DNA of 64,000 bases from Streptomyces asoensis (lineage in GTDB: Bacteria; Actinomycetota; Actinomycetes; Streptomycetales; Streptomycetaceae). Under the pieces are notes generated by a model that worked only from the letters and a program-made list of their open reading frames with translations, searched no databases and was not told the DNA's origin. The position numbers and the translations under genes are program-made. The stretch is taken from the NCBI RefSeq assembly GCF_016860545.1, contig NZ_BNEB01000001.1, forward strand, positions 558,001 through 622,000, given 5' to 3'. Shown piece after piece: positions 25,428-35,334 of the stretch; the first letter of the stretch is position 1; every line of letters begins with the position of its first letter.

Positions 25428-27719
25428 TCAATCCCGCCGAATCAACTCCGGATCAATTTTGCGCCCCACGAGGGGCAGCGCGCCGAGCGCGGCGACGATC
25501 ACCACACCGAGCGCCGAGGCGAGCAGCAGCGGCAGCCCGGCTCCGTCCCAGAAGACGGCCCCGCCCCCGGTCACCAGGTAACTCGACTCGGACATCTTCC
25601 CGATGACCACCGCCAGCACCAGCCCGACGGTCAAGGGCAGGACGACCTGGGCGACCTGGACGGCCCGCAGCGTCCGGGGCCTGGCCCCGAGCAACGCGAG
25701 TGCGGTCACCTGCGGGCGGCGTTCCACGGCCCGGTCCGTTGCGGCGACGAGGTAGGCCGCCACCCCGATGACCAGGCCCAGGATCATGCCGACCGCCAGG
25801 AGGGTCTTGATGACGGTGATCTGCTGGAGGGACGCGGGATCCAGGCCCGCCGTCTCGACCTCGATCGTCGGATCGACTCCGGCGATGCCTTCCAGCACGG
25901 AGGTCACTGCCCCGGGAGCGGCACTGCCGAGCAACGCGAGCCTGACCCGCTCCTCGGGACGGAATCCGGCGGGGAGGGCGGACGGGGGGATGAGGACGGC
26001 GCCGCTGCCGGCCATCTGCGCATCCGTCTCGTCGTGGTACCTGACCGTCCGGCTCGGCACCCGCACCGGGACGACACGCTGCTTCCCGTCGGCATTGCGC
26101 AGATGCAGGGGGTAACTCGTCCCGGGCAGGCTGGCCTCGTCGTAGGACTGCCCCGGCACGAACAGCCGCGCGGGGCGCCCCTCGACGCAGCCCTCCACCA
26201 CCGGCGCCATCCGCTGCAACTGAGCACAGGTGGCGATCACGACGTTGATGCTGGGCCGCTCCTCGCGGTCGGGGTCCGTCCATGAACGCGCCAGAACCGC
26301 GTGCCCGCGGACGCCCGGCACCTTCGTGAGGGCCTGTTCCGTCTTCTCCGGCACATAGTCGAGCGGCATGGTGTAGAGCTGCACCGGAGCGGTGTTCTTC
26401 GAGACCTGGTCCAGCTCGATGAGCACGCCCTGCGTGAGCGAGGCCGCGTAGACGAGCAGCACCAGGCCGGTCGCCACCCGCAGGGCGCCGCCCGGTTCCA
26501 TCTCGTTGCGGCGCATGGCCAGCCCCAGGGAGAGCGAGTTCGTGGCGCGAGCCACCTGACGCGCCAGGACCCGCGACAGGATCGGCAGCGACAACACGAG
26601 GCCGGTACCGACCAGGACGACGGCGAGCGGCATGAGGATCGCGGAGAACGACGTGTCCGTGGGGACGTTGCCCGTCGCGCCGGCCACGCAGTAGCCGACG
26701 ACGATGGCCAGGCCGGGCACCAGCGGAAGCAGGCCCCACAGACGGGGCGGCTTCTCCACGGCGCTGCGCCGTACGGCCAGCGGGTTGGCCGCGGCCTTCT
26801 TCGCTCCGACCCGGCCCACGAACCAGGCAAGCGCGGGACACCCCACGAGGCAGACGAGATACGTCGTGACGGACAGCGAGCCGTCGGCCGGGTACCACTT
26901 GAACCCCGGCAGCCCGATGCGGGAGACCGACTGGTTGACGACCCAGTAGCCACCGAGCCCGAGAACAGCCCCCAGCAGCGCGGCGGCAACGGTCTCCGCC
27001 GCGTTGACACGCTGGGTGCCTCTTCTGCTCAGGCCGAGCAGGCGCAGCGCGGCCAGTCGCCGCATGCGGGAAGCGGCGGACAGCCGGGCGCACACGGACA
27101 GGAACACCGCGAGCGGCAGCAGTACGACACCGGCCAAGGTGAAGCGGAGGATGTCGAGCGTGGAGGGCTCCACGGTGGGGAACCGCGCCTCTTCCCAGCC
27201 GAAGCCGGACATATGGCCGCCTCCCTTCAGTTCCGCGGGTCTGACGCCGACGTAGGCATAGAGCTCGTCGGGGTGAGCCAGCCCTCGGGGCGAGATGAGG
27301 CCCTTCTCTTTTCCCGGCAGAAGCCGAGCAAGCCCGTGATCGCTTCGCAGCAACTCATGAAGCCGCGGAGAAACAAAAACTTCCCCGGGCCCAGGAAAAT
27401 CATGCAACCCGGGCGGCACGTCAACGGGGCCTACCTGCGCCAGAAAAATCCGGGTAAGCGGCTCAGAATCGTAGGGATCCACCCTGTTAAGCGCCAAGCC
27501 GTTGCCTACAGTTGAGAGACAACCGCCTCGCCCGTTGGAGCAATCTGGCTCACGGGCTGCCTTACGAGCATCTTGCGCTGCCAGGATTCCCGGGATCGCA
27601 AGGACGACTGCTAGACAGCACACACCGATCCCGCTGCCCACGACCATGAGCAGAAAGCGCACCCGACTACCACGTCCGCTTCCCAACAAGAGCCGGAGAC
27701 CCAAGAGGAGTTCCTTCAC
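25428..27719 (-). CDS. FtsX-type ABC transporter permease
   Basis: A 763-residue permease with a MacB/FtsX layout duplicated: an N-terminal membrane segment, a large extracytoplasmic domain (about 60-190, containing paired Cys), a first group of four membrane segments, a second periplasmic-side domain, and a final group of segments ending RKIDPELIRRD. GTG start at 27719 with GGGAGGT just upstream; it overlaps the ATPase stop by 4 bases. Such permeases usually move or sense lipids, peptides or antibiotics instead of importing nutrients. The upstream third is less GC-rich than the rest. The adjacent secreted protein gene at 28469 may encode its cargo or trigger (inference). Confidence 0.88.
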   Translation of the reverse strand: MKELLLGLRLLLGSGRGSRVRFLLMVVGSGIGVCCLAVVLAIPGILAAQDARKAAREPDCSNGRGGCLSTVGNGLALNRVDPYDSEPLTRIFLAQVGPVDVPPGLHDFPGPGEVFVSPRLHELLRSDHGLARLLPGKEKGLISPRGLAHPDELYAYVGVRPAELKGGGHMSGFGWEEARFPTVEPSTLDILRFTLAGVVLLPLAVFLSVCARLSAASRMRRLAALRLLGLSRRGTQRVNAAETVAAALLGAVLGLGGYWVVNQSVSRIGLPGFKWYPADGSLSVTTYLVCLVGCPALAWFVGRVGAKKAAANPLAVRRSAVEKPPRLWGLLPLVPGLAIVVGYCVAGATGNVPTDTSFSAILMPLAVVLVGTGLVLSLPILSRVLARQVARATNSLSLGLAMRRNEMEPGGALRVATGLVLLVYAASLTQGVLIELDQVSKNTAPVQLYTMPLDYVPEKTEQALTKVPGVRGHAVLARSWTDPDREERPSINVVIATCAQLQRMAPVVEGCVEGRPARLFVPGQSYDEASLPGTSYPLHLRNADGKQRVVPVRVPSRTVRYHDETDAQMAGSGAVLIPPSALPAGFRPEERVRLALLGSAAPGAVTSVLEGIAGVDPTIEVETAGLDPASLQQITVIKTLLAVGMILGLVIGVAAYLVAATDRAVERRPQVTALALLGARPRTLRAVQVAQVVLPLTVGLVLAVVIGKMSESSYLVTGGGAVFWDGAGLPLLLASALGVVIVAALGALPLVGRKIDPELIRRD

Positions 27720-28438
27720 GACACCTCCCTCACCTGAGCCGTAAGAACTCCATCGCACATGCTGTAGTGAGTGTCGGCCCGGGCCGCTACGTCCGCGTCG
27801 TGGGTCACGAGCACTACCGCTGTCCCCTGTGCGCGCGCAAGAGTAAGGAACTCCTCCAACACAGCTGTCGCGTTGCTACTGTCAAGGGAGCCAGTAGGCT
27901 CGTCGGCAAAGACAACAGCAGGCTTGTGCACCAACGAACGAGCCACCGCCACACGTTGACTCTGCCCTCCGGATACCTGCGACGGGCGGCGACCTCTCAA
28001 GTCATCCAGGCCGAGTCGCCTAAGAACCTCACCTGCCGCAGCAAGAGCCTCTGCCTTCCGCTGCCCAGCCAACCGCAGTGGCAGCGCGGTGTTTTCCTCC
28101 ACCGTCAGCTCAGGCAAGAGCTCACCGTACTGAAAGACGAAGCCGAACTTCTCACGACGAAGCGCACTGAGGTCTTCATCATTGAGAACCCCGAGGGAGC
28201 GTCCCTCAAAACGAATCTCACCACGCGCGACGGGCAGCACCCCGGCCAAGCAGTAAAGCAGCGACGACTTACCTGATCCACTCTGCCCAGTAATGGCAGC
28301 CACTTCTCCACGATGCAGAGCGATCTGCGCGTTTCTAACGGCTGGCGCCGCCCCATAAGAAAGATCGACACCTGTGGCGGAAAGAACTTCTGACGTGTTG
28401 ATCTGGGTACCTCCTTCTGGAGTCCCGAGCTCAGACAA
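27716..28438 (-). CDS. ABC transporter ATPase, partner of FtsX-type permease
   Basis: A LolD/MacB-type ATPase of about 240 residues: Walker A GQSGSGKSS, Q-loop FVFQYGELLPELT, signature VSGGQSQRVAVARSL, Walker B AVVFADEPTGSLD and switch His in LVTHD. The start is unclear. The TTG at 28438 is the only standard start codon ahead of the domain but has a poor ribosome-binding site. A perfect AGAAGGAGGT (28409-28418) sits 6 bases before an in-frame ATC at 28402, and a product starting there would have the usual ABC N-terminus (NTSEVLSATGVDLSYG). Base composition is much lower in GC than the neighbours. Coupled to the permease by a 4-base overlap. Confidence 0.9.
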   Translation of the reverse strand: MSELGTPEGGTQINTSEVLSATGVDLSYGAAPAVRNAQIALHRGEVAAITGQSGSGKSSLLYCLAGVLPVARGEIRFEGRSLGVLNDEDLSALRREKFGFVFQYGELLPELTVEENTALPLRLAGQRKAEALAAAGEVLRRLGLDDLRGRRPSQVSGGQSQRVAVARSLVHKPAVVFADEPTGSLDSSNATAVLEEFLTLARAQGTAVVLVTHDADVAARADTHYSMCDGVLTAQVREVS

Positions 28439-28468
28439 AAATTGCCGAGCTCGGGAACGCGGTCAGAA

Positions 28469-28900
28469 TCAGCGGTGGTCCCAGTTGTACAAGAAGTTCT
28501 GCTCTGGGGCGCAGTTATCCGGGCGGAGGGCTCCCCGATCCCGGCAAACTCGGAGCTTCACTTTCCCCGTGTACCGCTGAGCACCATCCCAGTTGGACTT
28601 ATGCAGCCAAACCGAGCGTCGCTGCTTTCCGTAGTAGCGAACCCATCCGTGCCCGTGAACCTTCACCTCTACGTAGACGTTGTGGCGGTCATTCGCGTCC
28701 GTGTCCGCCAGGTGACCGCTCCATTCAAAGGAGCCATGATTGATCCCGGGGCGGTTGAACTTGTACTTGCCTCCGCTGAACGCGGCTCCAAGCGGCGTAG
28801 CCGCTTCGATCTTTCCTTGCACCGGCGAATACGCAACCGCCGCCACCGTCCCCCCGAACATCAGGCCGACCGCCGCCAGGCCGAGTGCTGCCCTCTTCAT
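28469..28900 (-). CDS. Small secreted protein of the ABC module
   Basis: I do not recognise this protein. It has 143 residues: a Sec signal peptide (MKRAALGLAAVGLMFGGTVAAVA, cleavage near residue 23) and a mature part of about 120 residues rich in Trp, Tyr, Lys, Arg and His (VHGHGWVRYYGKQRRSVWL), with two Cys (LRVCRDRG, PDNCAPEQ) that could form one disulfide. ATG start with GGAGG at good spacing. It lies 30 bases upstream of the ATPase frame on the same strand, so it is probably co-transcribed. GC content near 58% in the part I counted is far below the genome type. It does not match lactococcin 972 bacteriocins, which also travel with large permeases. Confidence 0.75.
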   Translation of the reverse strand: MKRAALGLAAVGLMFGGTVAAVAYSPVQGKIEAATPLGAAFSGGKYKFNRPGINHGSFEWSGHLADTDANDRHNVYVEVKVHGHGWVRYYGKQRRSVWLHKSNWDGAQRYTGKVKLRVCRDRGALRPDNCAPEQNFLYNWDHR

Positions 28901-29043
28901 ACACGCCTCCGTGACCATGAGCGACGTAACCATCGCTTGGAGTAACGGACTGTAGCGGCACGTAAGTTGACAGAAACGATCTATCACCCCACAACCATCA
29001 CATCAGGGGATCGACTTCCGGCCACGGCACCCGAAAAACACAA

Positions 29044-29076
29044 GAGGACGGCACCCCCGCACAGGGTGCCGTCCTC
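29044..29076 (-). terminator. Hairpin terminator after ppdK
   Basis: A perfect 13-bp stem (GAGGACGGCACCC / GGGTGCCGTCCTC) with a 7-nt loop, 72 bases beyond the ppdK stop. Confidence 0.8.
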
Positions 29077-29147
29077 CTTGGTGCGCCGGAGTCGTTGCCG
29101 ATCGGTGAGGGTCGGGGACCGGCCGCGGCTCCGGGGTCGGCGGAAGG

Positions 29148-31895
<2,748 letters not shown>

Positions 31896-32337
31896 GGGTC
31901 TCGACTCCTCGAGGACGCGGTGGCTGCCCTGACGGCCAGGAACATACCCAGATCAAAGGCTCCTGGGTACGTCCACTCGCGCGTCATGTGCCCGTAACCA
32001 GCCGTCCGCCAGCGGATCGAAAGTCAAGGCTTGGCAAGCGGACGGCCGTTCGTGTTTTCACTTCTTGAACACACTCCTCTGCCCTGGACGCAATTTTACG
32101 CTCAGATGAGCAGTGCGGGACACGATTGATTTCGATCGATGAACGATCAAGGGATGGCACTGAGTGCCACCCTTTGAGGAAGTGCAGGCGCTCTTGATCC
32201 GCTCATCTGAGCATCTCCCCCCTCAGGGGTGGCGAGAATCACGCCGCCGTCACGGTCCGGCGGGCGCCGGGATTTCACGATGCGGACGCACCCGCAGGCG
32301 CCGGCAGGCGCTTGGATACCCGTCCCACGAGCGTCCC
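31896..32337 (-). other. 442-bp intergenic region: ppdK leader and ROK 3' end
   Basis: No gene is seen. It holds a 9-bp inverted repeat (32001-32009 / 32038-32046), an AT-rich stretch 32047-32160, a 12-bp perfect inverted pair (GCTCAGATGAGC at 32100-32111 and GCTCATCTGAGC at 32201-32212), and between these a hairpin at 32148-32175. The outer part nearest ppdK should contain its promoter. Confidence 0.55.
32148..32175 (-). terminator. Hairpin between ROK regulator gene and ppdK
   Basis: AAGGGATGGCACT pairs with AGTGCCACCCTTT (12 of 13) around a very small loop. It lies 163 bases beyond the ROK gene stop and could terminate that transcript or be part of a ppdK control site. Confidence 0.45.
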
Positions 32338-33534
32338 TCAGACCCCGAGCGCCAGCAACCGCTCCTCCGCGCGCTCCGGCGCGTACAGGTGCTCCACGAC
32401 CAGCGCACCCGCTCCCACCAGGCCCGCCCGCTCGCCCAGCCGCGAGGTCACGACCTCCAGTCGGGCCGTGGAGCGCGGCAGCGCGCGCTGGTAGAGCAGT
32501 TCGCGCACCCCGGTGAGGAAAGCGGTGCCGGCCAGGTCCCCGGCGATCATCAGGACGCCGGGGTTGAGCAGCGTGACGACGGTCGCCAGCACGTCGCCGA
32601 CCTGACGGCCCGCCTCGCGGGCCAGCGCGGCGGCCTCCGGATGTCCGGCGGCGAGCAGGTCGCGCACGTCCGAGCCCGAGGACGCGGGGACGCCCGACTC
32701 CGCGAGCCTGCGCGCCACGGCGCCGCCGCTGGCCACCGCCGCGAGACAGCCCTGGGAGCCGCAGCGGCACAGCGCCTCCGTACCCACCCGGATGTGCCCG
32801 ATGTCGCCGGCCCCGCCGTCGACGCCGCGGAAGATCGAGCCGTCGACCACGACCCCCGCGCCGATGCCCGTCGACACCTTGACCAGGACGAACGCCGAGC
32901 AGTCGGGATGTGCGGTGCGCTGTTCGCCGTACGCCATGAGGTTCGCGTCGTTGTCGACGAGCACGGGGAGGGCGGGCGCACCGGTGTGTTCCGTGAACGC
33001 CCGCGCGAGCCGGCCCCGTATGTCGTAGCCGTCCCAGCCGGGCATGATCGGCGGCTGGACGACGCGGCCGGTCTCGCTGTCGACGGGGCCGGGCACCGCC
33101 AGGCCGATGCCGCACACCTCGTCCGGTCCGTGACCGGCCTTCTCCAGCAGCCGGGCGAACCAGCCGGCCAGCTCGCCGAGCACCGCCTCCGGCCCGTCCT
33201 CGACCACGAGCGTGCCGCCGTGCTCGGCCAGGAGCTCCCCGGTCAGCGTGAGCACGGCCGCCCGCGCGTGGCGGGTGTCCAGGTCGGCCGCCAGGACGAC
33301 GGCGTGGGCGTCGTCGAACTCGAGGGTGATCGACGGGCGGCCGCCCAGCGGCGAGTCGACGGGACCGCCGGCCCCCTCGCGCAGCCAGCCCGCGCGGAAG
33401 AGCCGGTCCAGGCGCTGCCCGACCGTGGCACGGGAGAGGCCGGTGGCCTGCTGGAGGGCCCCGCGTGTCGTCGCCCGCCCCTTGCGCACCAGTTCGAGCA
33501 GATCGCCGGCACTGCCCTGGCCTCGTCCCGTCAT
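32338..33534 (-). CDS. ROK family transcriptional regulator
   Basis: A 398-residue sugar-responsive regulator: N-terminal winged helix (about residues 10-65, GALQQATGLSRATVGQRLDRLFRAGWL) fused to a ROK kinase-like domain with LAADLDTRHARAAV, GIGLAVPGPVD, VDNDANLMAYGE and the Cys-rich zinc motif CRCGSQGCL. Starts at the ATG at 33534 behind AAGGGGG; a GTG two codons upstream is possible. It is divergent from two glycoside hydrolase genes, separated by an AT-rich control region (33535-33654), and is the likely repressor of that pair. Confidence 0.92.
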   Translation of the reverse strand: MTGRGQGSAGDLLELVRKGRATTRGALQQATGLSRATVGQRLDRLFRAGWLREGAGGPVDSPLGGRPSITLEFDDAHAVVLAADLDTRHARAAVLTLTGELLAEHGGTLVVEDGPEAVLGELAGWFARLLEKAGHGPDEVCGIGLAVPGPVDSETGRVVQPPIMPGWDGYDIRGRLARAFTEHTGAPALPVLVDNDANLMAYGEQRTAHPDCSAFVLVKVSTGIGAGVVVDGSIFRGVDGGAGDIGHIRVGTEALCRCGSQGCLAAVASGGAVARRLAESGVPASSGSDVRDLLAAGHPEAAALAREAGRQVGDVLATVVTLLNPGVLMIAGDLAGTAFLTGVRELLYQRALPRSTARLEVVTSRLGERAGLVGAGALVVEHLYAPERAEERLLALGV

Positions 33535-33561
33535 GCGCACCCCCTTGTGTTTCCCAAGCCT

Positions 33562-33600
33562 GCATTACATATTGAGTTTTGCGTGTTAAATAGACGTAAC
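33562..33600. promoter_or_regulatory. AT-rich control region between ROK and glycosidase genes
   Basis: An unusually AT-rich patch for this genome lies between the divergent genes. It includes TTACAT (33565-33570) and TAAATA (33587-33592) 16 bases apart, readable as -35 and -10 elements towards the glycosidase genes. No clear ROK operator palindrome was found. Confidence 0.4.
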
Positions 33601-33654
33601 CCTACGGTAGCCGCTGCCGCAGCAGCCGGCCCAGTCGTCTTCGGGGAGCCCCGA

Positions 33655-35334
33655 GTGGATCGCACCGCCCAGCTCGTCGCCCGGCCGGCGCAGCACGCCG
33701 TCGCATACGATCCGGGTACCCCGCCGGGTCCGCCGCACCTCGGGGCGCCGCGCACCGGGCCGGCGAGCCGCCGGGCCGCGCAGGTGCTGGCGGACAACTG
33801 GACCGGGTCCTCGACGGTTCCCTCGCCCGGTCTGTACCCGCACCAGTGGTCCTGGGACTCGGCGTTCGTCGCCATCGGCCTGCGGCACGTCTCACCGCGC
33901 CGGGCGCAGACGGAGCTGGAGACGCTGCTGGACGCCCAGTGGGGCGACGGACGCGTCCCGCACATCGTCTTCAACCCCTCCGTACCGCTCGACGCGTACT
34001 TCCCGAGCCCCGACTTCTGGCGCTCCTCGACCGCGGGGCGCGCTGCGGGCGCCCCGCGCACCGTACAGACCTCCGGGATCGTGCAGCCACCGGTGCACGC
34101 CCTCGCGGCCTGGCTGGTGCACCGCGCCGACCCGGGGCTCTCCCGCGCCCGCGGCTTCCTGGGCCGGATGTATCCCCGGCTGGCCGCCTGGCACCGCTAT
34201 CTGCTGCACCGGCGCGACCTGGGCGGCGGCGGGCTGGTGTCCGTCGTCCACCCCTGGGAGCAGGGCATGGACAACGCGCCGAGCTGGGACGCTCCGCTCT
34301 CCCGGGTGACGCCGGCCCCGGCCCGTTCCTTCCGGCGCGCCGACCTCGACCACGGCGCCCCCGAGGACCGTCCGACGGATCTGGACTACGGGCGGTACGT
34401 ACGGCTGGCCGCGGAGTACCGGGACGGCGGCTACCGCGACGGCGGGACCGGCCCGGGGGGCGGGGAGTTCGCCGTCGAGGACCCCTCCTTCAACGCGCTG
34501 CTCATCGCCTCCGAGCACGCGCTCGCGCACATCGCCCACGAACTGGGGGCGACCGGCACGGCCCGCCACGCACGGGCGGAGCGGCTGACCGCGGCGCTCG
34601 TCGAACGGCTGTGGGACCCGGCGGAGGAGATGTTCTTCTGCCGCGACCTGCACGATCCGCACGGCTCGGGCGACCGGCACGGCCCGCGCGGGCCGGCCGG
34701 CGCGCTGGTCCCCGAGCGGGGCGTCTCCGGTCTCGTGCCCCTGCTGCTGCCCGGCCTGCCGCGCGAGGTGGCCGCGGGGCTCGTACGGACCCTGCGCGGG
34801 CCGCACTTCGGCCTGGGCACCGCCACCCGTCTGGTCCCCAGCTACGACCTGCGCGGCGAGGCGTTCGACCCGCACCGCTACTGGCGGGGCCCGGCCTGGT
34901 TCAACACGAGCTGGCTGCTGGAGCGGGGGCTCAGGGCGCACGGCGCACGGGCCGACGCGGACGCGCTGCGCCGGGCGGTGGTGGACGTCGCGGCAGGCTC
35001 GGACTTCGCCGAGTACGTCGACCCGTTCACGGGCGAGGCCTGCGGCGCGACCGGCTTCAGCTGGACCGCGGCCCTCACCCTCGACCTGCTGCACGACGAC
35101 GGCACCACGCCGGACGAACCGCCGGACGAGCCGCCGGGCATGACGTCGGGCACGGCAGGTACCGCAAGCACCACAGGCACGGCAGGCACGGCAGGCACGG
35201 CAGGCACGGCAGGCACGGCAGGCACGGCAGGCACGACCGCACCAGGCAGGACATCAGGCACGGGTGGCACGACCGGTCCGGACAGCGCGGCCGGCGCGGA
35301 TGCCACGGCTATCGAGGGAGGGGACCGGGGATGA
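33655..35334 (+). CDS. GH63-like (MGH1-type) glycoside hydrolase
   Basis: A 559-residue (alpha/alpha)6-barrel enzyme of the mannosylglycerate hydrolase/GH63-like group. Seen: WSWDSAFVAIGLRHV, GRVPHIVFNP, HPWEQGMDNAPSWD (likely acidic catalytic residue), EDPSFNALLIAS, YDLRGEAFDPHRYWRGPAWFN and the late GFSWTAAL. No signal peptide, so cytosolic. GTG start at 33655 behind GGGGAG. After the enzyme domain (about residue 485) comes a low-complexity tail rich in Gly, Thr and Ala made by a 9-bp tandem repeat. It overlaps the next gene by ATGA. The substrate is probably an alpha-linked oligosaccharide or glycoside; unproven. Confidence 0.85.
   Translation: MDRTAQLVARPAQHAVAYDPGTPPGPPHLGAPRTGPASRRAAQVLADNWTGSSTVPSPGLYPHQWSWDSAFVAIGLRHVSPRRAQTELETLLDAQWGDGRVPHIVFNPSVPLDAYFPSPDFWRSSTAGRAAGAPRTVQTSGIVQPPVHALAAWLVHRADPGLSRARGFLGRMYPRLAAWHRYLLHRRDLGGGGLVSVVHPWEQGMDNAPSWDAPLSRVTPAPARSFRRADLDHGAPEDRPTDLDYGRYVRLAAEYRDGGYRDGGTGPGGGEFAVEDPSFNALLIASEHALAHIAHELGATGTARHARAERLTAALVERLWDPAEEMFFCRDLHDPHGSGDRHGPRGPAGALVPERGVSGLVPLLLPGLPREVAAGLVRTLRGPHFGLGTATRLVPSYDLRGEAFDPHRYWRGPAWFNTSWLLERGLRAHGARADADALRRAVVDVAAGSDFAEYVDPFTGEACGATGFSWTAALTLDLLHDDGTTPDEPPDEPPGMTSGTAGTASTTGTAGTAGTAGTAGTAGTAGTTAPGRTSGTGGTTGPDSAAGADATAIEGGDRG
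35175..35237 (+). repeat. 9-bp tandem repeat, seven units, in the glycosidase gene tail
   Basis: AGGCACGGC is repeated six times perfectly (35175-35228), followed by one unit with a single change (35229-35237). In frame it adds Gly-Thr-Ala triplets to the C-terminal tail. Units of nine bases keep the frame whatever the copy number. Confidence 0.9.

Noticed and set aside
28469..28900. Lactococcin 972-type bacteriocin
   Set aside because: The gene order is suggestive, but the protein lacks the family's conserved Trp/His pattern and has different Cys.
35175..35237. CRISPR-like repeats
   Set aside because: Units of only 9 bp without spacers and inside a coding frame.
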